From Chloroflexota bacterium (GTDB taxonomy: Bacteria > Chloroflexota > Dehalococcoidia > Lucifugimonadales > Lucifugimonadaceae), in the NCBI GenBank assembly GCA_027624075.1, contig JAQBUH010000002.1, forward strand, positions 62,001 to 126,000: a stretch of DNA of 64,000 bases, written 5' to 3'. Both the position numbers and the translations under genes were made by a program. The notes below the pieces were generated by a model that had not been told where the DNA came from, searched no databases, and saw only the letters and a program-made list of their open reading frames with translations. Position 1 is the stretch's first letter. Each line of letters begins with the position of its first letter. Below are positions 43,007-52,484 of the stretch, in pieces.

Positions 43007-43600
43007 ATGGCACGCACGGCGAAGATCATTCGAAAGACCAACGAGAGCGACATCTCGCTGGAACTCAACTTGGACGGATCAGGCAAGGCCGACATCACGA
43101 CGCGTGTCGGCTTCCTGAAGCACATGCTGGACCAGATTGCCCGCCACGGCCTGATCGACCTGAAGGTCTCCGCAGACGGGGACCTCGAGACCGGCAGTCA
43201 CCACACCGTCGAGGACACCGCCATCGTCCTTGGCCGCGCCATTCGAGAGGCGCTGGGAGACAGGCGGGGAATTGTCAGGATGGCGGACCGGACGGTGCCG
43301 CTGGATGAGGCGCTGACGCATGTAGTCGTCGACCTGAGCGGCCGCGGCTACGCGGTCGTCGACATGGGCTCGACAAACAACAGCGGCGAATTCCCGGCTG
43401 ACCTGGCGCGCCACTTCTTTGAGGCTATGGCCATAGAGGGCAAGTTCAACCTGCACGTGCGGGTCCTGAACGGCCTGAATGAGCACCACGTGATCGAGTC
43501 GGCGTTTAAGGCGTTTGCCCGCGCACTGCGAGCGGCAGCGGAGATCGACCCGCGCAACCCTGACGGTGTGCCGAGTACAAAGGGCACGCTGACCGAGTAG
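43007..43600 (+). CDS. hisB: Imidazoleglycerol-phosphate dehydratase
   Basis: Manganese-dependent dehydratase of 197 residues, the single-domain HisB. Metal ligands are visible in FLKHMLDQIARHGLIDL, in GSHHTVEDTAIVLG (HHxxED) and in FNLHVRVLNGLNEHHVIESAFKAF. It catalyses loss of water from IGP. hisH, hisA, hisF and hisI are not in the window. The gene ends 33 nt before the convergent ald gene; the space between holds a 13-nt tandem repeat. Confidence 0.97.
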   Translation: MARTAKIIRKTNESDISLELNLDGSGKADITTRVGFLKHMLDQIARHGLIDLKVSADGDLETGSHHTVEDTAIVLGRAIREALGDRRGIVRMADRTVPLDEALTHVVVDLSGRGYAVVDMGSTNNSGEFPADLARHFFEAMAIEGKFNLHVRVLNGLNEHHVIESAFKAFARALRAAAEIDPRNPDGVPSTKGTLTE

Positions 43601-43614
43601 CAGCCTGACGCCCT

Positions 43615-43640
43615 GGCGGATCAGCGCGGCGGATCAGCTC
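43615..43640. repeat. 13-nt tandem repeat at the hisB/ald junction
   Basis: GGCGGATCAGCGC (43615-43627) and GGCGGATCAGCTC (43628-43640) differ at one position. The second copy overlaps the ald stop codon. Confidence 0.85.
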
Positions 43641-44762
43641 ATGACGTCCGCGAGTGGCCGGTACCCGAGCCCCGTGGCGTCAGCGACCGCACTGCTTGTC
43701 ACACCACCCCGGTAGACGTTGACGCCTTTCGCCAGCGCCGGGTCCGTGCTAGCTGCTCTGGCGATACCCTCCGAGGCTATCGCCAGCACATACGGGAGCG
43801 TCTCGTTTGCCAGGGCGACAGTCGATGTCCTCGGCACTGCGCCTGGCATGTTCGCCACGCAGTAGTGCAACACGCCGTCGACGGCGAACACAGGGTCCTC
43901 GTAGGTCGTCGGACGCGAAGTCTCTACCGACCCGCCCTGGTCTATCGAAACGTCCACGATCACCGAGCCGGGCTCCATCGATTTCACCATATGGCGCGAC
44001 ACGACATGGGCCGGCTTCGCCCCGGCCACGTAGACACCGCTTACGACTATGTCGCTCTCTCGCACAGCCTCAGCGATTGACTCCTCGCCCGCTATCATCG
44101 TCGTTAAGCTGCCGGTGTAGCCGTGGGCCAGGAACCGGCGGAGCTTCCCCGGACTGCGGTTGAGCAGGGTGACGTTCGCCCCCATCGCCATTGCCAGGCG
44201 TGTTGCGCTCTGGCCAACCGTGCCTGCGCCGATAACCGTAACTCTCGCCGCAGGGATTCCGGGGCCGCCCGAAATCAGCGTCCCTTTTGTCCCTTGCGGC
44301 CGCTGCAGATAATGGGCCCCGGCGTGGACCGCCAACTTGCCGGCTATATCGCTCATGGGCGCGAGCAACGGGAACTCGCCGTCTGCGGTCTCCACGGTCT
44401 CGTAGGCCACTGCGGTCACTCCGGACCGGCAAAGCTCTTCGGCAAGTCCGGGGACACCGGCGAGGTGGAGATATGTGAACAGCGTCAAGCCCTCACCGCC
44501 TCGCTCGAGGTAGGCGAACTCCTGCGGCAGCGGCTCCTTGACTTTGAGCACGAGTTGGGCGGATCCCCAGACCCTGTCAGGGTCCTGCTCTATCGCCGCT
44601 CCGGCTGACATGTAGTCGTAGTCGCTGAACCCGCTGCCTTCGCCGGCCGACGCCTCAACGGTAACGCTGTGCCCGGAGCTCACAAGCCGGGCGGCGCCGG
44701 TGGGAGTGAGTGCGACCCGGAACTTCGGTGGTCTTGATCTCTTTCGGCACACCGATCTTCAT
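43634..44762 (-). CDS. ald: Alanine dehydrogenase with apparent one-base frameshift
   Basis: NAD-dependent alanine dehydrogenase, deaminating L-alanine to pyruvate. The main frame contains the active-site lysine in KVKEPLP, the histidine in YLHLAG, IAYETVE-like VAYETVE, the NAD loop VIGAGTVGQSA and VANMPGAVPRTST. The true N-terminus MKIGVPKEIKTTE, behind a strong AGGAGG, starts at 44762 in a different frame. Joining the two needs removal of one base at about 44723 (GAA-G-TTC). So the gene is either frameshifted, misassembled, or translated from an internal GTG at 44752 giving MCRKRS. Convergent with hisB; a 15-nt tandem repeat sits in the leader. Confidence 0.85.
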
Positions 44763-44780
44763 TGGGCTGTTCCTCCTGAA

Positions 44781-44820
44781 GGGTGATTGGCTGATGAGTG
44801 ATCGGCTGTTGGGTGATTGG
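44781..44820. repeat. 15-nt tandem repeat in the ald leader
   Basis: TGATTGGCTGATGAG (44784-44798), TGATCGGCTGTTGGG (44799-44813) and a partial third copy TGATTGG (44814-44820); the array begins about 20 nt upstream of the ald start. The rest of the 283-bp gap to purS shows no gene. Confidence 0.8.
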
Positions 44821-45045
44821 TCCGTGCCGACCGGGTAAGCAACGCGCTGGCTTAACGGGATGCGAGCAATGCCACCCGAATCCCGGTGAACAGCACACTG
44901 CCAGTGCCCAGCAGCCTGCTCACAATCGATCATCGCATCTGCTGGACGCGCTCAACCAATGGCGAAGTGAGACACCTGTGAGAAGTGGGGCAAGCATTGA
45001 TCTCAGGCAGGATGCCAAAAAGAGGGCTGAACTGGACGCTGGCGG

Positions 45046-45297
45046 TTAGCCCGCGGGCTCCAGGTCGTACTCGAAGCGTTCGATCACAGGATTGGCGAGA
45101 AGCTGCTGGCACATCGCCTTCACCTTCACGTCGGCTTGGGCGCGTTCAGACTCGTCGAGCTCTACTTCGAAGTACTTGCCGGCTCGCAACGACTCGACCG
45201 AATCGAATCCGAGGCGGCCCAGCGCCTGGGCGATCGTCTTACCCTGCGGGTCATTCACGGTCGGCTTCAAGGTGACTCTGATCTTGGCGAGGAACAA
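45046..45297 (-). CDS. purS: Phosphoribosylformylglycinamidine synthase subunit PurS
   Basis: Small PurS of 83 residues, which bridges PurL and PurQ in FGAM synthetase. Recognised by AKIRVTLKPTVNDPQG at the start, then QALGRLGFDSVESLRAGKYFEVEL and the C-terminal CQQLLANPVIERFEYDLE. A TTG at 45297 (FLAKIR) with GGAGAA upstream is the likely start. PurQ and PurL, usually next in line, are not present; an alanine dehydrogenase follows instead after a 283-bp gap. Confidence 0.95.
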   Translation of the reverse strand: MFLAKIRVTLKPTVNDPQGKTIAQALGRLGFDSVESLRAGKYFEVELDESERAQADVKVKAMCQQLLANPVIERFEYDLEPAG

Positions 45298-45457
45298 AGA
45301 GCGAGGTTCTCCAATGCGTAGCTCATGCGGCAGAGGCCGGCCGGAGCGACAAGTCTAGCGCGTCAAACCGTACCTGTGTCGCAAAAAGCGCGAGTCATCC
45401 ATGCCCGGAGAAGCGACTCTTTAACTCCCGAGGCGCCGTCAGGCGGCTGAGCGAGCC

Positions 45458-46147
45458 CTACGGGACGCTCTCCGGCGCACGGTCCTGGTAAGCGTCGATG
45501 AAGTCCAGTATCCGTTGTTCGTCGAACTCGTCAAGGAACAGGTGGTGCAGCCAGGCGGTTATCGCGATCTTCGACTCCATGCCCGAGTACGGAGAGAGGA
45601 TGAACTGTGACGGGTTGCGTGGGACCAAGTCATCCAACTGGCCGACCAGCTCGTCGCAACCGTCCGGGCAGTCGTAGTGAATGCCAATGCCGCCGTGCTC
45701 AAGGTTGTGGACAAGTACCTCGTCAGGAAGCGGGAAATCGTACTTGCCCCAGGCTGCCGGCGCAGGGACGCCGGCCGGAGTGGTTGAGGCCCCCCAGTGC
45801 GGTCCGGATGTGGCGGGTTTCACGCTATAACCGGTCCCAGCCTGTCCGGTTGGGATGTGCAAGTCTCCGTCGTTCTGGTCGATCGGCACAGGGCCGCCTG
45901 TATTGATATTGCCGCCGACGTTGGTGGTGGCGTTATGTCCGAACGCGCCACCTATCCCGCCCACAGTCAGGCTCAGGATAAACACCAGAGCCAGGATGCT
46001 TCCGCCAGCGGCGTAAAAGGTGCGGCGACGCCTTCTGCGCGACTGGCTCCTCTGCCTCCGCTCATTGCGGATCTCGGACTTGGTGATGCCCCGTCTCTTG
46101 TCCGGGCGGGTCGTGGCTTTTCGCTTGCTGTCGTTGTTACTGGCCAT
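45458..46147 (-). CDS. DUF3105 membrane-anchored protein
   Basis: Protein of 229 residues. A strongly basic N-terminal stretch (about 1-43, including RRQRSQSRRRRRRTF) precedes one membrane helix (about 44-66), so the rest should lie outside. The outer part carries the DUF3105 hallmarks SGPHWGAST and VHNLEHGGIGIHYDCPDGC near residues 110-165, rich in His and Cys as in metal sites. The function is not known. It separates purC from purS in the purine block, which may be chance, but the order is on one strand with short gaps. Confidence 0.88.
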   Translation of the reverse strand: MASNNDSKRKATTRPDKRRGITKSEIRNERRQRSQSRRRRRRTFYAAGGSILALVFILSLTVGGIGGAFGHNATTNVGGNINTGGPVPIDQNDGDLHIPTGQAGTGYSVKPATSGPHWGASTTPAGVPAPAAWGKYDFPLPDEVLVHNLEHGGIGIHYDCPDGCDELVGQLDDLVPRNPSQFILSPYSGMESKIAITAWLHHLFLDEFDEQRILDFIDAYQDRAPESVP

Positions 46148-46196
46148 CTCGGAATTCTGTGTCTCGCGTGATTGGATCGGGTGCTGGGTACTGTCT

Positions 46197-47132
46197 CTAC
46201 AATATCAGGGTCTCACCGGTCAGGCGCTCATAGGCCTGCAAGTATCTTTTCTGCGTCTGAGCCACAACACTGGCCGGCAGGGACGGCGCGGGAGGCTCCC
46301 GGTTCCACCGTTGGTCTAGCAGCCAGTCACGCAGGTACTGTTTGTCATACGCTGGCGGAGTGCTCCCCGGCTTCCAGTCATCCGCGTCCCAGAACCTGCT
46401 CGAGTCCGGAGTGAGCACCTCATCAATCAGCGTCAACTCACCGTCAACATACCCGAACTCGAACTTGCTGTCCGCCAGTATCATCCCTTTGCTCTCAGCG
46501 TGGCCATGCGCGGCAGAGAACACCTCAATGCTCTTCTGCTCAAGCGTGCGGTACAGTTCTTTGCCGACCAGTTCCTCACCCTCTGACCGTGAAAGCGGCT
46601 CATCGTGGCCGTGCTCCGCCTTGGTCGATGGTGTGAAGACCGGCTCTGGCAGCCGCTCCGCCTCCCGCATATCCGCCGGGAGCAGCGCTCCATTCATCGT
46701 GCCTGAGCGCTTGTACTCTAGCCATGCGCTGCCGGCAAGGTAGTTGCGGACCACACACTCCATGTCGATGCGTTTGGCCCGCCTTATCACCATGGACCTG
46801 CGCTGGTATCCGTCGGGAAGCTCCGCCAGCGCGCCGGTGACCGGCACGTCGCGCATTCCCTCGATGTCCGAGACCACGCTCACCATGTGGTTGGGCACGA
46901 TATTTCCCAGGTGCGAGAACCAGAATTTGGACATCTGGGTCAGGATGATTCCCTTGCCTGGCACCGGGTCCGGCATGATTACGTCGAACGCGGATATGCG
47001 GTCCGTCGCCACCATAAGCAGCAGTCCGCCGCCAGGGTCGCCAAGGTCGTACATGTCACGGACCTTGCCGCGGTGCAGGAGACCGGGGAGCGATGTCTCG
47101 TATACCGCCGGTATCTCTGACACCTCGCTCAC
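46197..47132 (-). CDS. purC: SAICAR synthase
   Basis: Joins aspartate to CAIR in purine synthesis. Length 311, of the longer bacterial/yeast-like form. Seen are LLHRGKVRDMYDLGDPG near residue 15, the nucleotide-site segment VVRNYLAGSAWLEY near 127, and ADSKFEFGYVDGELTLIDEVLTPDSSRFW near 220. Its ATG overlaps the purB stop by 4 nt, so it is translated in tandem with purB. Confidence 0.97.
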   Translation of the reverse strand: MSEVSEIPAVYETSLPGLLHRGKVRDMYDLGDPGGGLLLMVATDRISAFDVIMPDPVPGKGIILTQMSKFWFSHLGNIVPNHMVSVVSDIEGMRDVPVTGALAELPDGYQRRSMVIRRAKRIDMECVVRNYLAGSAWLEYKRSGTMNGALLPADMREAERLPEPVFTPSTKAEHGHDEPLSRSEGEELVGKELYRTLEQKSIEVFSAAHGHAESKGMILADSKFEFGYVDGELTLIDEVLTPDSSRFWDADDWKPGSTPPAYDKQYLRDWLLDQRWNREPPAPSLPASVVAQTQKRYLQAYERLTGETLIL

Positions 47133-48472
47133 GCGCTCGCTCCTGACGCGGTTTTCACGGGCTTCGCGGCAGAGTTGAACCCCAGCCTTGCAAAGCTGTG
47201 GTCGACGTGGCGCAGGTAGAAGCTGTAGTCGAACAGCGGGTCGATAGCCTCGGAAGGCAACGTCGCCCGGACCACGTCGTCAGACTTGACTACGTCCCTG
47301 AAGTCCAGCTCATCATCCCATGACCGCATGGCGCAGCGCTGCACCGCGTCGTAAGCAATCTGGCGGTCAACTCCCGCCTCGACCAGCGCCAGCATCACGC
47401 GGGGCGAAAACACCAGGCCCCGCGTCAGTTCCAGGTTACGCATCATGCGGTCAGGGAACACCAGCATTCCATCGATGATGCCTGTCATCAGGTGGAGCAT
47501 ATAGTCGACCGCAAGAGCCGAGTCGGGCAGGATGACGCGCTCGGCGGATGAGTGCGAAATGTCACGCTCGTGCCACAGCGCCACGTTTTCCAGCGCGACC
47601 ATTGAGTTTGCCCGCACCACTCTGGACAGCCCGCAGATCCGCTCTGACAACTCAGGGTTCCGCTTGTGGGGCATCGATGAAGAGCCCTTGGTCACGAAGC
47701 CGGGAGTGCCGAACGGCTCCTGCACCTCACCGATCTCGGTCCGCTGCAGTGCCCTGATCTCTGTTGCGATCTTGTCCAGAGTCGCCGCAATGAGCGCAAG
47801 CGTCTGCACGAACTCGGCGTGACGGTCTCGCTGTATCACCTGGTTCGACACCGGCGCCGGCTCAAGGCCCAGTTGCCGCGCCACCGACTCCTCGATCTCT
47901 GGCGGAACGCTGGCAAACGTTCCCACCGGGCCTGAAAGCATGCAGACAGAGACGCGCTTGCGCGTGCCAACGAGGCGCTCACGGTTGCGGCGCATCTCAT
48001 CCCACCACATCGCCAGCTTGAGCCCGAAACTCATCGGCTCTGCGTGGATGCCGTGCGAACGCCCGATGCAAGGCGTGTCACGGAGCTCGACCGCTCGCCG
48101 CTTCAGCACCTTCATTAGTTGCTCGATACCCGCGTCGACGATGTCGACGGACTGTGCCATCTGCATCCCGAGCCCTGTGTCCTTGACATCATTCGATGTG
48201 AGGCCGTGGTGGATCCACCTGCTCTCCGGGCCCAGCGACTCGGAGACGGCGCGCGTAAACGCGACAAGGTCGTGCTTGGTCTCTTCGAAGATGCGGTCGT
48301 ACACGGCCCTGTCGAACCTTGCGCCGCGCAGCTTTTCCATGTCTGCAGGCGGCACTACGCCGAGGTCGGTCCAGGCCTGCGCCGCCGCAATCTCCACCTT
48401 GAGCCACAGGTCGAATGTGTTGTCATCTGACCAGACCTTGCTCATTTCGGGTCGTGAGTATCTTGGAATCAT
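47129..48472 (-). CDS. purB: Adenylosuccinate lyase
   Basis: Fumarase-superfamily lyase of 447 residues acting twice in purine synthesis. The start IPRYSRPEMSKVWSD is the usual opening; TSNDVKDTG and GRSHGIHAEP are the conserved histidine regions near residues 90 and 145; the signature loop GSSSMPHKRNPELSERI is near 265. It shares 4-nt overlaps with the HAD gene upstream and purC downstream, so the four genes purD, HAD, purB and purC form one coupled unit. Confidence 0.97.
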   Translation of the reverse strand: MIPRYSRPEMSKVWSDDNTFDLWLKVEIAAAQAWTDLGVVPPADMEKLRGARFDRAVYDRIFEETKHDLVAFTRAVSESLGPESRWIHHGLTSNDVKDTGLGMQMAQSVDIVDAGIEQLMKVLKRRAVELRDTPCIGRSHGIHAEPMSFGLKLAMWWDEMRRNRERLVGTRKRVSVCMLSGPVGTFASVPPEIEESVARQLGLEPAPVSNQVIQRDRHAEFVQTLALIAATLDKIATEIRALQRTEIGEVQEPFGTPGFVTKGSSSMPHKRNPELSERICGLSRVVRANSMVALENVALWHERDISHSSAERVILPDSALAVDYMLHLMTGIIDGMLVFPDRMMRNLELTRGLVFSPRVMLALVEAGVDRQIAYDAVQRCAMRSWDDELDFRDVVKSDDVVRATLPSEAIDPLFDYSFYLRHVDHSFARLGFNSAAKPVKTASGASA

Positions 48473-49218
48473 GTCTGTTCTGACCGTGCCAGCGGAGCGT
48501 TTCGCAGTTTCCTCACGAACGCCGCCACCGGCCGCAGATCCTCAAATGGCGCCGCATCGACGCCGATTTCTTGACAAATGTTCAGCAACCTGTCTCTGGC
48601 GAAGACGTGGTCCGCCCTGGGCGCGACAGAGGCGTCGGAAGTGCCGCCATCGCCGACAAAGATCGTCGTCACTCCATCGCCCGCCTGCCCGAGAGCCTTG
48701 CACTTACAGGTCGCCCAATCGCCTCGACACGGTTTGCCATCTGCGCCATCGGCCGCGCTGAATGGATAATCGTACCTGAACGGCCCATTGCCCGGCCCGG
48801 CGTCACGGCCGGCGCCATGTGAAAAAGAGACATCGTCCCGGGATGCTGTGCCGCAGACGACCGGCAGGTGGCCGAGCCCGTGTCTCCGGAGGACCGGGTC
48901 GATATAGAAACGCAGGCCGGCCGACGCCACGGTGAACGTCCCGCCGGCTGCAGCCACGGCGTCCGCCAGCTCCGGTATCCCCTCGCGCATCTCTATCTCG
49001 TCGGCCGCAGCAGCCTGCATCTCGGAGACAGGCGAAGTGACCGCGTTGAAAGACCGCTCCTGGTACTCGCGGAAGGTGATATCGCCGTTGCGATACCGGG
49101 TACTGTTTTCTGCGAATGCCTCGGGCGCAAAACGGCGGAGCAGGAACTGCGCCACGTTCTGCGTCGTCAGAGTGTCGTCGAAGTCGGTGAAGACCGCGAT
49201 CCGTGCCGGAACACTCAT
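48469..49218 (-). CDS. HAD-IB phosphatase (MtnX/phosphoserine-phosphatase-like)
   Basis: HAD hydrolase of 249 residues between purD and purB with 4-nt overlaps at both ends. Motif I is FTDFDDTLTTQNVAQFLL near residue 10; ASAGLRFYIDPVLRRHGL is motif II near 99; TIFVGDGGTSDASVAP is motif IV near 186. The lysine of motif III is probably in WATCKCKALG. The closest kinship is with MtnX and phosphoserine phosphatases. Its placement inside a purine operon suggests a phosphatase for a purine intermediate or damaged metabolite, but the substrate is unknown. Confidence 0.9.
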   Translation of the reverse strand: MSVPARIAVFTDFDDTLTTQNVAQFLLRRFAPEAFAENSTRYRNGDITFREYQERSFNAVTSPVSEMQAAAADEIEMREGIPELADAVAAAGGTFTVASAGLRFYIDPVLRRHGLGHLPVVCGTASRDDVSFSHGAGRDAGPGNGPFRYDYPFSAADGADGKPCRGDWATCKCKALGQAGDGVTTIFVGDGGTSDASVAPRADHVFARDRLLNICQEIGVDAAPFEDLRPVAAFVRKLRNAPLARSEQT

Positions 49219-50558
49219 TCCCTGGTTCCCAGTCTTCCCGCAATGGCAGCCGAAGATGAGCCGCCTGTGGCAGCGGCAGCAGGAAGGGCGCGTTCTGCGA
49301 TGTCACTGCGGTGGTGCTCACCGTCGAACGAAATACTGCCGACGGCCGAGTATGCCTCTGCACGCGCCTGCGCTATGTCCTCGCCTGAGCCGACTGCGAC
49401 CAGCACGCGTCCACCCGCGGTGAGTATCTGACCATCCTCCCCGACCCTGGTCCCGGCGTGGAAGATCAGGGCATCGGCGCCATTTTCCGTTCCCGTCGCG
49501 GCGAGGCCAGAGACAGGCAGTCCGGTCCTGTGCCTGCCGGGATATCCGCCCGACGTCATCACTACGCAGACATGCGCACCTTCGCCCCAGCGGACCTCAG
49601 TCTCAAGCAGCCTGCCTTCAGCAACCGCAAGGCAGATCTCTGCGAGGTCGCTTTCCAGCAGCGGCATCAGCACCTCGCACTCCGGGTCGCCGAAACGGCA
49701 GTTGAACTCGATCACGCTCGGACCGTCCTCTGTCAGCATCAGCCCCGCGTAGAGCACGCCGTTGTACGGCGATCCGTCTGCAACCATTCCCCGGGCAACC
49801 GGCTCCAGCACCTCTCGGCGGACCTGTGCCGCAAGCTCCGGAGTCCAGAACTCTGGCGGGGTGTAAGCACCCATCCCGCCCGTATTGGGCCCCTCATCGT
49901 CATCGCCAACCCGTTTGTAGTCGCAAGCGGCGACCTCGGCAGACACATGCTCGCCCTGCACAAACGCGAAGACACTGACCTCAGGCCCGGTCATCCTGTC
50001 TTCTATGAGCAGGCGGCCTCCTGCATTGCCGAACGCGTTGCCGTCGATCATTGACACGATTGCGTCCGTCGCCTCCTGGCGCGTGTCTGGGAGCAGCACA
50101 CCCTTGCCTGCGGCCAGGCCGTCCGCCTTGATCACGAACGATCCTTCGGGCCGGGATAGCGCATAGGAAAGCGCATCCTCAGAGGAATCGAAGCTGCGGG
50201 CCTCCGCTGTGCGCACGTTGCAACGGCGCATCAACTCCTTCGCCCATGACTTCGACCCCTCGATGCGAGCTGCGGCGGCGGTCGGAGCAAATATCTTCAA
50301 GCCGGCCTCGGCGAAGCGGTCTGCAATGCCGGCGACCATCGGGACCTCTGGGCCGACCACCGTCAGGTCGACCTCACGCTCAAGCGCCAGCGCAAGGAGC
50401 CCGTCAACGTCCTCAGCGTTTATCGGCACGTTCTCACCGGCCGTCGCAGTGCCGGCGTTGCCAGGCGCGATAAGCAGTTCGGATACGAGATCACTCTGCG
50501 CCAGCTTCCACGCCAGCGCATGCTCTCGGCCGCCATTGCCAACCACGAGCACTCTCAT
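49215..50558 (-). CDS. purD: Phosphoribosylamine-glycine ligase
   Basis: GAR synthetase, an ATP-grasp ligase of 447 residues from ATG 50558 (MRVLVVGNGGREHALAWKL). Conserved parts: PGNAGT near residue 33, FVIKADGLAAGKGVLLP near 137, GPEVSVFAFVQGEH near 185 and EFNCRFGDPECEVLMPLL near 280. The open frame continues upstream to 50642, but this is overlap. GuaA lies 31 nt upstream on the same strand. Confidence 0.97.
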   Translation of the reverse strand: MRVLVVGNGGREHALAWKLAQSDLVSELLIAPGNAGTATAGENVPINAEDVDGLLALALEREVDLTVVGPEVPMVAGIADRFAEAGLKIFAPTAAAARIEGSKSWAKELMRRCNVRTAEARSFDSSEDALSYALSRPEGSFVIKADGLAAGKGVLLPDTRQEATDAIVSMIDGNAFGNAGGRLLIEDRMTGPEVSVFAFVQGEHVSAEVAACDYKRVGDDDEGPNTGGMGAYTPPEFWTPELAAQVRREVLEPVARGMVADGSPYNGVLYAGLMLTEDGPSVIEFNCRFGDPECEVLMPLLESDLAEICLAVAEGRLLETEVRWGEGAHVCVVMTSGGYPGRHRTGLPVSGLAATGTENGADALIFHAGTRVGEDGQILTAGGRVLVAVGSGEDIAQARAEAYSAVGSISFDGEHHRSDIAERALPAAAATGGSSSAAIAGRLGTRE

Positions 50559-50589
50559 TCGCAGGTTCCGATACCGTCCAGGCGTCCGG

Positions 50590-52275
50590 TTACTCCCACT
50601 CGATCGTTCCCGGCGGCTTGCTGGTGATGTCGAGCACCACACGGTTGACCTCAGGTACCTCGTTCACAATGCGGTTCGAGATGCGGGCGAGCGTGTCGTA
50701 GGGTAGCCTCGCCCAGTCGGCCGTCATGGCGTCCTGGCTCTGAACGGCCCTTATCGCCACGACATACTGGTACGTCCTGCGGTCACCCATAACGCCAACG
50801 GTCTGGGTATCTGTCAGCACGGCGAAGCTCTGCCACAGCTTTTCATAGAGGCCAGCTGCCTTGATCTCGTCGATCACGATCCAGTCTGCCGCACGCAGAG
50901 TCTCCAACTTGGCGAATGTCACCTCACCGATGATCCTGATGGCCAGGCCGGGGCCCGGAAAGGGCTGCCGGTTGACCGCCTGCTCGGAAACCCCGAGCTG
51001 CCGCCCCGCGCGCCTGACCTCATCCTTGAACATGTAGCGGAGCGGCTCTACCAGGGTCAGGTTCATGTGCTCCGGCAGCCCGCCGACGTTGTGGTGCGTC
51101 TTGATCTTGTGGGCGGCGCTGGTCTCAGACGATGTGCTCTCGATCACGTCCGGATACAGCGTGCCCTGCGCCAGGTAGTCAACCTGTCCCAGCCGTGTCG
51201 CCGTCTCCTCAAAGACCCGGATGAACTCCTCGCCGATGCGTTTTCGCTTCAACTCAGGGTCGGTGACGCCCTTGAGCGTCGATAGGAACCGTTCCGTGGC
51301 GTCTTCAAAGATCAGGTTCACGCCGAGGTCGCGGGCGAACACCGTCCGGACTCTTTCAGCCTCCCCGCGGCGGAGCAGGCCGTTATCGACGAAGATGCAG
51401 GTAAGGCGGTCGCCTATAGCCCGGTGAATAATCGCGGCGGCGACTGTTGAGTCAACGCCTCCTGACAGCGCGCAGATAACGCGGCCCTCGCCGACCTGCT
51501 CCTGGACGCGCCGGATAGCGTCTGTCACGAAATTGGCAGGCGTCCACGTCCCTGCGGCGCCGCAGATGCGATGTGTGAAGTTGCGGAGGATCTCAGCGCC
51601 CTGAGGCGTGTGGGCCACTTCCGGGTGGAACTGGATTCCGAATATCCGCTGCTCGTCTGAGCCCATCACTGCGACCGGCGAGTTGTCCGAGTATGCCATC
51701 GACCTGAAACCCTGTGGCAACTCCTCGATCCGGTCTCCGTGGCTCATCCACACCGGAACGTCTCCGTCCAGCCCCTCCAGCAACTGAATGTTCTGGCCGT
51801 CCTTGTGGATGACGGCGTGGCCGTACTCCCTGTGCAGTCCAGGCTCCACTTTGCCGCCAAGCTGGTGCGCGAGCAACTGCATCCCGTAGCAGATGCCAAG
51901 TATGGGAACGCCCGCATCGAAGACCCACGCGGGCGCCAGTGGAGCGCCGGTCTCGTACACGCTGTTCGGTCCGCCTGAGAGGACAATGCCTTTTACATCC
52001 TGCTCACTCAGGACGTCCGGCGGCGCATCCCACGGAATGATCTCGCAGTAGACGTTGGTTTCACGGATGCGGCGGGCGATGAGCCGGGAGTACTGCGACC
52101 CGAAGTCGAGGATGATGATCGTCTCGGTACGCAGCGGCACGTTCTCGTGCTGACCTTTGGGCGGCTGTCTCTGGGCGATCTCCAGATAGGTCCCAACCTC
52201 GATGTCATCGGAAGTGGCGACGCGGGCGTTTTTTTCGCCGGGTTTCGGCTTTGACCCGTTCGAGTCTGCGTTCAT
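50590..52275 (-). CDS. guaA: GMP synthase (glutamine-hydrolysing)
   Basis: Converts XMP to GMP. A class I glutamine amidotransferase ([17 protein letters not shown], nucleophile in [15 protein letters not shown], and the His/Glu pair in [11 protein letters not shown]) is joined to the ATP pyrophosphatase domain with [15 protein letters not shown] and the C-terminal dimer part ending KPPGTIEWE. It is 561 residues, about 45 longer than usual; the excess is at the N-terminus before [16 protein letters not shown] later start is possible, but no better site is clear. Divergent from tsaC across 209 bp. Confidence 0.97.
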   Translation of the reverse strand: MNADSNGSKPKPGEKNARVATSDDIEVGTYLEIAQRQPPKGQHENVPLRTETIIILDFGSQYSRLIARRIRETNVYCEIIPWDAPPDVLSEQDVKGIVLSGGPNSVYETGAPLAPAWVFDAGVPILGICYGMQLLAHQLGGKVEPGLHREYGHAVIHKDGQNIQLLEGLDGDVPVWMSHGDRIEELPQGFRSMAYSDNSPVAVMGSDEQRIFGIQFHPEVAHTPQGAEILRNFTHRICGAAGTWTPANFVTDAIRRVQEQVGEGRVICALSGGVDSTVAAAIIHRAIGDRLTCIFVDNGLLRRGEAERVRTVFARDLGVNLIFEDATERFLSTLKGVTDPELKRKRIGEEFIRVFEETATRLGQVDYLAQGTLYPDVIESTSSETSAAHKIKTHHNVGGLPEHMNLTLVEPLRYMFKDEVRRAGRQLGVSEQAVNRQPFPGPGLAIRIIGEVTFAKLETLRAADWIVIDEIKAAGLYEKLWQSFAVLTDTQTVGVMGDRRTYQYVVAIRAVQSQDAMTADWARLPYDTLARISNRIVNEVPEVNRVVLDITSKPPGTIEWE

Positions 52276-52484
52276 GAAATGGGCCTTATTTCGGGGCTGC
52301 TGAAACGGCTCAAGCTAACAGCGCTGCTAGACTCAGTCAACACAATCTCCCATGGCTCCTTATGAGCGTCTGGCGGCAGGCATGATTCCACCTCAAAATT
52401 GTATCTCCGGAACACCCGGAATGACCGTTCAGCGCGGGTTTACACAGGCGTGCCGGACATGCCGGCCGCAGTGGTCACGTTGTA

